Positions 33,080 through 44,161 of a DNA stretch of 64,000 bases are shown piece by piece. The notes under the pieces were generated by a model. That model was not told the DNA's origin and did not search any database. It worked only from the letters and a program-made list of their open reading frames with translations. Position numbers and translations under genes: made by a program. The stretch is from assembly GCA_005656395.1 (NCBI GenBank), contig SRSI01000055.1:62001-126000 (forward strand). The letters run 5' to 3'. The DNA is from Strongyloides papillosus. Lineage: Eukaryota > Nematoda > Chromadorea > Rhabditida > Strongyloididae. Positions within the stretch are counted from its first letter, which is position 1. Every line of letters begins with the position of its first letter.

Positions 33080-33420
33080 TTACTTAATGATATGTACACT
33101 TTGTCTGCTACTATATGAAAGACAAAGCCAATTCGCATAAAAAAATTACACTGTGACGATTTTGAAAGTAATATATCGCATAAATAATAATTTCTATATA
33201 TTTTTTCAATATGGCATAGACACGACAAAAGTCATCATAAATTCTTCATTTTTGTACATTTTTTTTATAAAGAAGTATTCCAAAAATTGATTTCAATAGC
33301 ATATAAAATGATGACATAATATGTACTTGTATAGCTAAAAGTATCAAATGTGCTATTTTAAGTATACTTTCGATGTTTAATAACAAGAATTTATAGAATA
33401 TATTTTATAACTAATAAATT

Positions 33421-33558
33421 ATGATAACAACTTCAAATAGTCATAGTGATCAACATAAAAACAGAAAAAGGTATAGGAGACTCCGTAATATAAGGAAATA
33501 TTCTACTATTAAACTAAGAAAAAGTTTTTTAGTAAAAATCACAATTGTGAGTATTTAA
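33421..33558 (+). other. possible small exon, highly basic peptide
   Basis: A 45-codon ATG frame encodes a Ser-rich start followed by a very basic segment (NRKRYRRLRNIRKYSTIKLR) and a hydrophobic end. A GTGAGT donor lies at 33547. The right arm has the matching TIKLRKSF coding segment on the minus strand but with stop codons. This suggests a once-coding exon, decayed in one copy; it may be decayed in both. Confidence 0.25.
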
Positions 33559-34543
33559 GAAGAAAACTTCAACAAAATATTTAATTGGCTTAATAATTGA
33601 GTCTCGGACAAAGAAAAAATTAATTATTAGCTTTTGTACTGATTGTTAACATTTATAAAACTTTAATTATAATTGTTTTTTATTTGTTTTATAGGATACA
33701 CGTTCCTACATGATTTTCAGTTAAATACTCAGCCAGGTAGTGAGAATCAGGTTAGTATGTATTTGTTGGGACATATGTACCAAGGGTCCATGATACATCT
33801 TTGAGATTCACATCATCAAAAGAGTTAAACAGATGAACTATCTCAAGAATTTATTTCAATACTATTAAAAAAAAGAAAAATTATGGGATATGCATTGAAA
33901 AATTATTAGATTTACTATAATGTTTATATTTAATTTAATAGTTCTTTTAACGTTATTATTTTTTACAAATGTAAGAACTAATTGAACTTTGATTTCTAAA
34001 AGTAATAACTAGATAATATGTGAAATTAATAAGTATTATGTGAAAACTGATTTTTTTATTTTGATAAAATGTACTTGTTTGACAGATTTAGTAAGTGCAT
34101 TAGTGAAATTTTTGTTATAAATATTAACTTTTTTTTATAAGTATTTCTTTATGATCAATGTACTTTAGTTAGTTATTTCTGTAATATTTAATTTTTAGTA
34201 GAAGTACATAAAAATAAAGGTGATTTAAAAATATTAAGTTTATGTATCATAAAAGAAGATGTATTTTATCAAAATCAAATATTTTTGCAACAAAAATATT
34301 AAGCAAAATAACTATTTTTAAATTATTTAAAAATAATAGATTTTTTATGGTAGAAAATTAAAAAGTAATTACCATGATTTAACATATTTATTTAAATCTA
34401 TCTAATTCAAAAATATTTAAATTCATAAAAATACTCCACAAAATTTATCAAAATAATGAAAATTTATTTGAACAATTATAAATTTAATATTCATACTAAA
34501 AATACATTAGTTTAATTTTCGATGAAAATAAATAATAAAAGAG

Positions 34544-34553
34544 TATAAAAAAG
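34544..34553 (+). promoter_or_regulatory. TATA box of left-arm peptide gene
   Basis: TATAAAAAAG lies 43 bp upstream of the ATG at 34587. The same sequence is kept at the same distance in the right arm. Confidence 0.5.
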
Positions 34554-34586
34554 TAAAAATTTTATATTCATGCATCTATTTCTACA

Positions 34587-34828
34587 ATGAAAAGTTTTAC
34601 TTTTGCTATTGTACTTATCTTGTTAACTACCTTACTAATGACTGAATCCTTCAAAATCAAAAGAGACTTAAATTATAATAAAAAAAAAACTCTCCTAATT
34701 TACCGGTTATTTTAAACGATGGTTTGGATACTATGAAAGATTTTCTTAATAGATTATCAAAAATGAAAAGACCAAAAGGAAAAAAATGTTGCAATATAAT
34801 AATTAAGCGTGGTAATAAAAGGGGTTAG
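34587..34828 (+). pseudogene. frameshifted copy of secreted-peptide gene
   Basis: The copy begins with an intact signal peptide (MKSFTFAIVLILLTTLLMTE) and SFKIKRD, matching the minus-strand gene at 36199-36489. A run of ten A (34680-34689) then puts the frame out, and it stops at 34715 after 42 codons. In another frame, sequence corresponding to the paralogue's NLP-ILN segment continues to a stop at 34828, with a basic, Cys-Cys-containing tail unlike the paralogue's. Either the copy is a pseudogene or the A-run length is a sequencing error. Confidence 0.6.
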
Positions 34829-35230
34829 AAAATTTAACTGGGACATTTTTACTGAATAATTTTACAGTTTTATGAAGTTCTTTGGAAAATTAGAATATAT
34901 TAAACAAAATTTGTTTCATTAAAAAGAATATATAATGAAAAAAATTTGACGAACAGACAAAATATTTTTTAAAACAAATAATAATATTTTATAATTAATC
35001 TTTATTATAATTTTATCAAAATAAAATTTTAAGACAATATTTTTAAATAGTTAGAGTACAGAGTTTTACAAAAAACAGGCAACTAATTTAGGCGTTAATA
35101 ACTTCTTCTGTACTTTGTAGAATTTTATGATATTATATTCATTTGGTATTTTCATTTTTTTTTCATACTATTTCAAGATCGTTATTAGAGCCTAAATTTG
35201 AAGAATGTTATAATGATTTATGTGATTGCC

Positions 35231-35779
35231 ATTTTTTCTATGCATTTTATTAAGAAAATTAAGCATAATATTTTTTAAACGATACTTTTTTATAGTATTT
35301 AAATCATTAAACATTTTATTTTATTTTCTATGAAATATTAAAACATTCATAGTTAGAAGTTAATTATAGGTTAAGCCATAGATGTTTCTATAGGAAATAT
35401 TTTTCTGCAATTTGTTAACAAGAATAAACCCAAAAATTTAAAAATAAATATGATCCTGATGTAAATAACAATAAGCATTTTTGTTCATAAAATATCAAAA
35501 TTAATATTTGTTTCTTTTTATTGTTCATTAAAACATTAAAAAGGTAGACAATTATATTTCAGCTTTTTTTATTATTAATAAAAATGCACAGTACTTAAAG
35601 TTTTATAAATTTACTTATAATTGTCTTATACTAATGGATTTTTATGCGCTTTAAAGAAAGAACTTGGACTATCAAATGGCTATAATATTATTAACAAATG
35701 TTAGGAAATTAAAAAATTTTATGGTGATATTAAATCAAATAAATTTTTAATTTTTTTTAAAAAATTAACAAAAAAGTAG
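35231..35779. other. spacer between inverted arms
   Basis: About 550 bp separate the two arms. Traces of similarity may run further inward but could not be followed by eye. No gene is seen. Confidence 0.4.
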
Positions 35780-36198
35780 CATTCAAATAAGTCTATATTA
35801 CATTTTAAAAGTAAGGCTTTAAAAACAATTTTGAAATATGTTGTAGAAAAGAGTGAGGATCTAGAATGAGCATAATATAATAACATTCTATAAATTATAA
35901 AATAAGTTATTAAAATCCAATTTAATCGCGTATCATTTGAAACTCTCTGTACTCTAAATATCTAAAAATATTATCTTAAAATTTTGTTTTGATAAACTTA
36001 TTACAAAAATTATTTATAAAATATCATTATTTGTTTTAAAAAGATTTTGTCTGTTCGTCAAACTTTTTTCATTATATATTCTTTTTAATGAAATAAATTT
36101 TGTTTAATATATTGTAATTTTCCAAAGAACTTCACAAAACTGTAAAATTATTCGGATAAATGTCCCAGTTGATTTAATGTACAGCTATTAGTGTATTA

Positions 36199-36489
36199 CT
36201 AATTCTTTTTTTTATATATTTTGTCAAATTCTTTTGGGTTTCTGTGTGCAAATCTTAAAGTGTCTTTAATAATTATAAAAAATGTATAAGGCTTATTTTT
36301 TCGCCTTTTTGTCTTCCTTATAGCTTTTCTTTTTTCAACATCATTAACATCTTCATTGTTTAAAATAATTGGTAAATTAATAGCATCTTCTTTATTGTTA
36401 TAAGTTATATCTCTTTTGATTTGGAAAGATTCAGATGTTAATAAGATAGTAAACAAGATAAGTACAATAGAAAAAGTAAAAAGTTTCAT
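36199..36489 (-). CDS. small secreted basic peptide, unknown
   Basis: A 96-residue frame: a signal peptide (MKLFTFSIVLILFTILLTS), then SFQIKRD with a dibasic KR soon after the expected cleavage site, and a very basic mature region (EKRKAIRKTKRRKNKPY and a Lys-rich end). No cysteines in the mature part. A TATA box lies 34 bp upstream. The left-arm paralogue shares the signal peptide and first mature residues but differs strongly afterwards, although the flanking noncoding DNA is well conserved. Function unknown; a processed peptide or cationic secreted effector are both possible. Confidence 0.55.
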   Translation of the reverse strand: MKLFTFSIVLILFTILLTSESFQIKRDITYNNKEDAINLPIILNNEDVNDVEKRKAIRKTKRRKNKPYTFFIIIKDTLRFAHRNPKEFDKIYKKKN

Positions 36490-36522
36490 TGTAGAAAAAG
36501 GTGCATGAATATAAAATTTCTA

Positions 36523-36532
36523 CTTTTTTATA
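36523..36532 (-). promoter_or_regulatory. TATA box of right-arm peptide gene
   Basis: On the minus strand this reads TATAAAAAAG, 34 bp before the ATG at 36489. It is conserved with the left arm. Confidence 0.5.
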
Positions 36533-37377
36533 CTCCTTTATTATTTATTTTCATCGAAAATTAAACTAATGTATTTTAAGTATGTATATTAAATTTATAG
36601 TTGTTCAAACAAATTTTCATTATTTTGATAAATTTTGTGGAGTATTTTTGTGAATTAAAATATTTTTGATTAGATAGATATAAATAAATATGTTAAATCA
36701 TATTAATTACATTTAATTTTTTTATAATAATAAAATCTATTATTTTCTAATAGTTAAAAGTAGTTGTTTTGCTTAATATTTTTGATGCAAAAATATTTGG
36801 TTTTGATAAAATACATCTTCTTTTATGATACATAAACTTAATATTTTTAAATCACCTTTATTTTTATGTACTTCTACTAAAAATTAAATATTACAGAAAT
36901 AACTAACTAAAGTACATTGATCATAAAGAAATACTTATAAAAAAAGTTAATATTTATAACTAAAATTTCACTAATGCACTTACTAAATCTGTCAAACAAG
37001 TGCATTTTATCAAAATAAAAAAATCGGTTTTCACATAATACTTATTATTTTCACATATTATCTAGTTATTACTTTTAGAAATCAAGGTTCAATTACTTCT
37101 TACATTTGTAAAAAATAATAACGTTAAAAGAACTATTAAATTAAATATAAACATTATAGTAAATCTAATAATTTTTCAATACATATCCCATTATTTTTCT
37201 TTTTTTAGAGATATTGAGCTAAACTCTTGAGATATTTTATCTGTTTGACTTTTTTGATGATGTAATTTTTAAAGATGTACCATGGAGCCCTGGTACATGT
37301 GTCCCAACGAGTACATGCTATCTTGCTTCTCACTAGCTAGTCGAATATTTAGAAGAAAAAATGTAAGAACTTGCATT

Positions 37378-37612
37378 TGTAATCCTGGGAGCCCCCAGGT
37401 TGGGGTGTCTTCTGGATTCAGAGAGGCGTAGCGGTGATAAGGTGAAAATGTTTATTTAGGAGAAAGGTATTCTAAACTAACAATTATCAAATATATCTTA
37501 ATGTGTATTAGATGGTTTCTTATATAGCTTTCTATCTTCATTTCCAGACAGTGACTATGTCTGATGCATCGCTTTGGTATTCTTTCATGATTCATACCTT
37601 TTCTGCATTACA
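37378..37612. mobile_element. probable solo LTR with 4-bp target duplication
   Basis: The 235-bp unit begins TGTAATCC and ends GCATTACA (TG...CA ends with a 6-bp inverted TGTAAT/ATTACA). It is flanked on both sides by CATT (37374-37377 and 37613-37616). Its first 70 bp are far more GC-rich than the surroundings and include a CCTGGG...CCCAGG hairpin. The left arm of the inverted duplication shows the matching site without the insert, which supports a real insertion. No internal retroelement genes are present, so it would be a solo LTR. A short non-autonomous DNA element is the alternative. Confidence 0.6.
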
Positions 37613-38260
37613 CATTCTATAAAATAGATAAAAAACAATTATAATTAAACTTTTACTAATGTTATCAAACAGTAAAATAACTAACAATAACTTTGTTCTT
37701 TATCTGAATTTCGGATGTTAAGCCAATCTGGATATTTCATTGAATTCTTCTTCTTAAAAACTACTCTTTTCCTCCTCATACTAAAAACTTTTTCTCAGTT
37801 TAATAGTAGGACGTTTTCTTCTGTTGCATAATCACCACTGCTTCCTTTTATTTTTTATGTTGATCATTACGGCTATTTGAACTTATTATTATATTTTATA
37901 ACAATATAATATATATTTAAATAATATATATGATTAACTCTTGCCATTATACGTTGAAAGTTTATTTAATGTGGGCACATTTGATTACACTAGTTATACA
38001 AGTACATATTATGTCCTCATTTATATATCCTATAGAAATCAATTTTTGAAATTCTTCCTTATAAAATGTAAAAAAATAAAGAATATATGATGACTTTGGT
38101 TGTATGCATGCCATAATATAACAGATTCAAAAAAGTTATTATTGGTGCTAGATATATTACTCTAAAAGTTGTTACAATTTTGTTGTTTTTTTTATTAAAA
38201 TTAGTGTTTGTTTTACTTATAGTTGCATTCCTTGCATGTAGTGACAGGCTAAATGTACAC

Positions 38261-39227
38261 CTTCATGAAGTTTCAATTTATTATTTTGATTCATAAATGC
38301 GCAATCAAGTTCAGAAATTTTTAAAAATTTTTAAAATTCTAAATAACTACAAAAAACAATTGATATAAAGTATAAAATTAAATTAATTCATGTGCAAAAT
38401 TATCAAAATTTGATGTAAATATTTAATATCAATGCAAAATATTTTATTTTAATTTTTATTTGTTTAAAAAAAAGTCGTCTCAATAATAATAATCTATTAT
38501 TCATAAAAATCAACGACTTTAGTAAAATTAAAAATTAATTAACTGAAACCTTTTTTTTTGCATTATCAAATTTATATCCTATAAATCATATCTCAAAAGA
38601 TGTATTTAAATTAATCATTTATTGCAATATCATTTCACAAGTTTAAAAAAAATGATCTAAATCAATTTCACTTTTATAATTTGTGAAAATTACCGTGTCA
38701 AGTGGACAGCCTTTTTTAAAAATAAATGGCAGATAATTTGTTTACCTACTTGCAGTAACTTTTTTTTATAAAGTTAAATAATTTTGTCTTATTGTCAGCA
38801 TTTAATAAAAAACTAATAAGTTGTCAATATAATTACATGTACGAAGATTATTTCTTTTAATTATATCAACTTTAGAATAGTACAACGAGCATTTAATATG
38901 AAAAATCAAGTATTTTTTTAAACAATTTACTAAAGAAAAATTTAATGTTAATAAGAAATATCTACTTACTAGTGGTATTTAAATTTTTTTTTTCAAATTG
39001 TTTTATATAATAAAAATTATTTGAAAAATAAATTTCTTACGCGTTCATATATCTTCAATTTACTGAAGCATTTAATAAAGTGGTTGTTCTTTATTTAATT
39101 CATTTATGTTCCTTTTTAAATAACATTTACAATAGAAATTTGACAAAAACTCCAGTAAAAATCTCCGGAGAAACCTTTATCTGTCATTATTTTAATGTAC
39201 AATGGAAAATAAATAAAAAAGATTTTT
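38261..39227. other. intergenic, no gene seen
   Basis: AT-rich 3' flank of nmr-1. A short ORF at 39080-39286 overlaps the end of nmr-1 on the other strand and is not considered real. Confidence 0.4.
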
Positions 39228-42207
39228 TTATAATCTACTTTCTTTTATTGTATCATTATTCTCTAGAATTCTATCATCTCTTTTAATACTTTTACGGATC
39301 AAATTTGGTGATACACTACCTGATAAACTTCTATTCCTTATTTTCCATTCCTTGACACGATCAACAGCTTCTGGAAATGTTAATGATTTCCCTAATGCCA
39401 TACTTATAGTTCCAATCCATCCTTTTTTATCTACTCTTTGAACATACCTTCGAAGATGTGAACAATATAAGTATTCAAAAATTAAACATCCTATTCCTAC
39501 AATTACTCCTATCCCAAGAAGCATAAATGCACTTAGAAAATTTTCAATACCCAATGGTGCTGATTGTGATTGTCCATTAAAGTCCTTCTGACAAGCCCCT
39601 GTAATCCAAAAGTTTTGAATTCTTTCTAGATATCCACTTTTTTGATATTCCATTAAAAATTTATTCACTTCTTTTATATATGGAGAATTTTTTGGAAAAC
39701 CAAACCCATAACCAGTTATACTTGCCCATTTACCAACCATAATCAATTCACAATTAGCATCTTTTCCTGCTAAATAATCAAGTGGAACAGCATCATAAAT
39801 AAAGGCTTGTAGTTTTCCTTTCCTGACTGCATCTATACCTGCCGAAACATTATCTACGAATAATTTTCTTGATGTTACAAAATCATTTAATTCTCTCCAA
39901 TTTCTTTTCATATTTTCATGTGTATTTCCGTTTTCAACGGTAGAAAAAGTAAATTCAGGAGATTGATCAGCTGCATAACGCAATCTATAGTCGTCAACAC
40001 CAGATAAATCATGAAATTGAACACGTGTTATCATGAAGGCTGCTAAATTTGCTGTATAAACAGCTAAAAATGTTAGGCCAAATGCAGCCCATACAAGACT
40101 AAAGAATCTAGATACCATTGATTTTGGAACATCTGTACTAACACTAGCACTGAATAATGTTGCCCAAACAAGCCAATAACTCCTACACAAACTAAATCTG
40201 TGTCCTGGGGGTGGATATTTCCCCATATTATAACTATATGGAGATACCCATTCGAAAAAAAATATTGCAAATGCTGCTACTTGAATAGCAACAAACAAAA
40301 TAATAGCCCATGTGGAGTATTCAAAAGGTTCTAAAAATGCTGTTGCTGAAAGAACTCCACTACGAATTTTTACAACCATTGATATACCGGTATCCATAAA
40401 CGGAACAGAGAAATCAATATCTCTTGCTCTTTCACTATTTAATTTCAATGGAGCAACAGCCATATCAGCACTTTCATTAATTAATTCAGCTGGAATACCA
40501 TTCCATTTACCATTATCATAAATTCCCCATTTTGAATCTCTAACTTTATACAAAGTATAAGTAAAACCTATATCATCAGCTAATTTTTTTAATAAATCAA
40601 CACAATAACCAGTACAACATTTATAATCATTCACACTTTTTTCTATACCATCTTTATCAATAATATTTTTAGTATCCCAAATACACCTTATACCCTGATT
40701 TCCAGGACAATCATTAGTATCTTTATCCAAATCCGAAACAATAATAAATGGTGATTCATTTAATGTAACAACTCTTAGATGAAATTTTTCCGCTATACCA
40801 TGTGGTGGGTTTGCTCTTTTACCTGGCCACTCTATATCAGCCATCCGTAAAGTATCTTTATATTCACCTACTTTCTCCCAGGTATATACAACTCCATTTG
40901 AAGTAATTTTACTTCGATAATTTGATATAATTAGTTGTGATTCTAATAACATACCTTGATCGTCAAAACGATAGAAAAAATTATCAAATTCATCTTTTGC
41001 GTAGTATGGATTTCCTTTAACAAATGAAATTAAGAGATTTTTATATAATTTTTTTCCGACATCCCAATTTAAACCGGGGTAACCATCTTCTGATTCACAA
41101 GTTATTGGTGAATGGAAAGTTGTATTTGGAGGGAATTTGCTTTTCTGGAGAGCAATACCGAATAATTTAACACTCACATCAATTACCGATAAAAGAACAT
41201 CATCCACTGGTGGGAACATCGCATTAGATATAGTATGAAAGTTTATTGATAACATCCCAACTTGGAAACCTTCATGTGCTGATGATAAAGAACCTTTTAC
41301 AGATTGTGTACCTATCCATAAATATTGCGGATCAAGTAAACCTAAATAATTAGCAAGTTTAAAAATTTTCCTTGCTTTACTCATTGTTGAGTACAATAAA
41401 ATTATCCTTGCTTGTGCTTTTTTCAGTTCCATTAATTGATTTGTTATAGTAGATTCATCATCGCTATCGTCAATTTCCATTGAATGCATCATTTCATATT
41501 TAAATGATCTATCATCTCGTTCTAGACGAATTCTTTCTTGTATTAATTCAAAAAATCTTTCTGATCCAGCCATTTTTGATCTTATAACAGCAAATTTCTC
41601 CCAATTATATCTTTTAAGAATAGCAAACATTGCCTTAATTTGATGCTGTATTGGTGGAGCTAATTGTATTAAGTTATATTCACTCAAAGGTCTATTAAAT
41701 GTAAATCCAGCATTGTCAGCATTCCAAGCGATAATAGGAATTCCAGTTTGACTAAGCATATAAATAAAATACTGTGCCGAGGCTGTTGATTCACTATACG
41801 ATTCAGCGGTCGTCAAAAATATTACAACAGAGACCTTTTCCTTTATCAATGTATTACAGATACAATTCAAAACATGATGTGGAAAAAAAATTCCTTTTGG
41901 TAAGATACAATCAGTCACAGATAACGTATAATTTGCCGGAAGTTCTCTAACTAATCTAAAATAAAAACAAAATTTTTCTTATATTCATCTAAATTTTATC
42001 TTACTTTACACTTTGTCCAGTGTTTATATTTCTGATGGTTTCTCTAATAATCTTATCGTATGTTTTTGATCTAGCATAATTTTGGTAGACTAATCCGATT
42101 TTAATAGGTATTTTGTTGGTGGAATCAGAATGACTGATGGCCCTAAATTTTGATAAATCAATGGAAAAGGAAATATTTATAAAAATAGTCAAAAGATATA
42201 GTTTCAT
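39228..42207 (-). CDS. nmr-1: NMDA-type ionotropic glutamate receptor subunit (GluN1 class)
   Basis: Exons 42207-42005 and 41955-39228, with a 49-bp phase-2 intron, give 976 residues. A signal peptide (MKLYLLTIFINISFS) is followed by the amino-terminal LIVBP-like domain (to about 390), ligand-binding S1 (CCTGYCVDLLKKLADDIGF; PLKLNSERARDIDFSVPF with the ligand-contacting Arg), TM1, the pore loop, TM3 with VYTANLAAFMI, S2 and TM4, then a short tail. This is the obligatory glycine-binding-type subunit of synaptic NMDA receptors. The pore-tip segment reads WATLFSASVSTDVPKS: the N-site Asn of vertebrate GluN1 is Ser here, and the first residue of SYTANLAAF is Val. The start at 42207 is preferred over 42264 because it places the signal peptide at the N-terminus. 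Confidence 0.92.
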
Positions 42208-42402
42208 TTTTATTAGAAAAGAAAAGTAAGATGATAACGTAATATGGGGACTATTTACAAACAATTAAATTATAGAATTGGAAATACAAATTACATTAAG
42301 GAAATTAAATAAGAGATACTGAACGCTTCTTAATACTTTTTTTCCCTTGAGATAGTTTATATTATTAAAATTTCAAGTAAAAGTTTAAGATATCTCGTAT
42401 AT

Positions 42403-43313
42403 TTAAAAAGAGGATAATTTAAAATTAAAATTAACGTAATCATGAAAATATATACTTATAAATTTTTTTCTCATTTTCTCATTTTTTTTAAATTCATTTT
42501 CAAATATAATTCTTGCATTATTAGAAAGTAAATTTCCTGTTCTATTATCAAATACCTCATTAATATAATTATTTACATATTTTTGTTTTTCTTCCTCCAA
42601 TCGCAAAGTATTCATTAATTTTATTATCTCTTCTCGAAATTCTTTTTCGTTTCTTAGCTTTAGTTTAATATATTGTTTTAAGTTATATTTAAAATTACAT
42701 CTCCAACTGTATGGCATAAATGTGTAATCAATTGAAGTTATATCAGGAAGCTTCTTAGTGTTTGCCAAATTCCAGTAACGATTATAAAGTTTATTTATTA
42801 AACAAGTTAAATCATTTACACACCCAAGGCATATGATTTTGTTGTTATTTAGTCTCATTGTTTCATTGTAACAATAGATAAAAAAATTATCTAAAAATCT
42901 TTCTATTGGATGAATTGATATTCCATAAAATTTCCAAGGACGACGTGGATTTAAACTCCGAAGTGATTGAAGTAATTGAGGTTTTCGATGATTTTTGAAT
43001 CTAAAAATCAAATGTATTGTATTTTATTTACAACTCACAATGTCGAATGATTATAAACAACACCATTACCAATAATATTTTCCATCAATGGCTTTAGATA
43101 ATTATCCTCTAGACATATCCCAACACCCTTGTTAGCCCATAATTCATACGATGAATTAAGAGTTATTAAACTTGGTAAAACTACAAAATTTCTACTTTTC
43201 GATGAAGTATATTTACTGTATCTTGAGTATTGTGAATCAACCAGATCATAAATAATCAAAAATATAAATGATGAAGACAACACTATAGAAATGGGTTTAT
43301 AAAATCTATCCAT
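42403..43313 (-). CDS. carbohydrate sulfotransferase-like protein, motifs degenerate
   Basis: Exons 43313-43039 and 43000-42403, with a 38-bp phase-2 intron, give 290 residues. An N-terminal span (about residues 8-25) gives a type II Golgi topology. The sequence follows the nematode Sulfotransfer_2 (chondroitin/HNK-1-type) pattern: WKFYGISIHPIERFLDNFF at the 3'-phosphate-binding position, a CLGCVNDLTCLI cysteine pair, and MPYSWRCNF. The two PAPS-binding motifs are not intact. The upstream K-x-x-ST loop reads NKGVGICL, and the usual R-x-P-x-x-R reads SIHPIER. The protein may be a non-catalytic relative. Its start lies divergent from the TIMP-like gene at 44162. Confidence 0.6.
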
Positions 43314-44161
43314 TAAATGATAAAAAATTTATTTATATTTACTTATTTACTAAATTTAAAATAAATAAAAATCCTGTAAGGTGTAACATTTAAAATAAAT
43401 ATTTTTTAATATTTTATAAATGTACTGCCCAATAAAGGGTGTTATTTTAAAAAAAAAAATTTGTCATGGTTTTAAAATTTTGAACATATCCAATATTATC
43501 CCAAGATTTCGATCATAAATTAATTATATTTTTGCAAATTTGACGAAGTATTTTAAGGTAATTATAGACCAAGTATGTCAATTTTTCATTGTTACAATCA
43601 AATGTTGTTTTAAAAATGAAATTTTTTATTTATTACAAAAAGGGAATCTTAATGACTTTGTATTAAATCCTTGGAATTTTCGATTATATATACCCTGTTT
43701 TACTGTATTATTGATATAAATTAAATAAACTAGTCTTTGATAATTAAACTTCTTTCATCGATCATCTTTGATGTTGTTATTTGTAATAACTCATCATTTA
43801 TGACCTTACCCCACTAAACCATATACGTTATTTTGTTTAGCGATTAATTAATTAATTTAAAATTATCATTACTTACCTGCAATTCATTTTTATTTAATAA
43901 AACAAATCTTTTTTAAAAATTTATTCCTTTGTTATATATTATATGTCTATCTCCTTTTTATACATTAAATTTCCATCGTCACCTAAAATAAAACACTTCT
44001 TCTACTTACATTATGATGATTAAGTAATAAAAAAAAACACATAAGATTAACGTATAGAAGTAAAAGAAGGTTGGAAATTTTTAAAAACCTTCCAACAATA
44101 TTTTTACTTATATACTTATTTTTTAACTTGAAGAAGTATATTTTATCTCCAACCGTTAACC
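43314..44161. other. divergent intergenic region
   Basis: 848 bp between the sulfotransferase-like gene and the first TIMP-like gene. No element is recognised apart from TATA-like stretches near 44108. Confidence 0.4.

Larger units (their letters stand above)
33080..35230 (+). repeat. left arm of large inverted duplication
   Basis: By eye this segment matches, as reverse complement, the segment at about 35780-38260. Anchor pairs are 33215-33320 with 37995-38105; 33430-33540 with 37760-37890; 33640-33780 with 37290-37690 (interrupted by an LTR); 34140-34300 with 36770-36960; 34840-35065 with 35940-36180; and 35070-35200 with 35800-35940. Similarity is high but gapped, so the duplication is old. 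The arm carries a broken copy of a secreted-peptide gene. Outer and inner ends are approximate to within about 100 bp. Confidence 0.8.
35780..38260 (-). repeat. right arm of large inverted duplication
   Basis: Reverse complement of about 33080-35230 (anchors in that entry). This arm is longer because a 235-bp probable LTR (37378-37612) sits inside it; similarity to the left arm resumes on both sides of the insertion. It carries the intact copy of the secreted-peptide gene. Confidence 0.8.

Noticed and set aside
32995..33228. minus-strand ORF of 77 codons at the outer edge of the left arm
   Set aside because: The right arm's matching sequence does not keep the frame or the peptide, so coding is not supported.
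37378..37612. full-length LTR retrotransposon
   Set aside because: Only one LTR-like unit is present and no gag/pol reading frame is found nearby.
33080..38260. foldback transposon as an explanation of the inverted repeat
   Set aside because: No transposase, no clear outer target duplication and no tandem subrepeats typical of foldback elements. The arms hold genes with their own promoters, so gene duplication fits better, though it is not proven.
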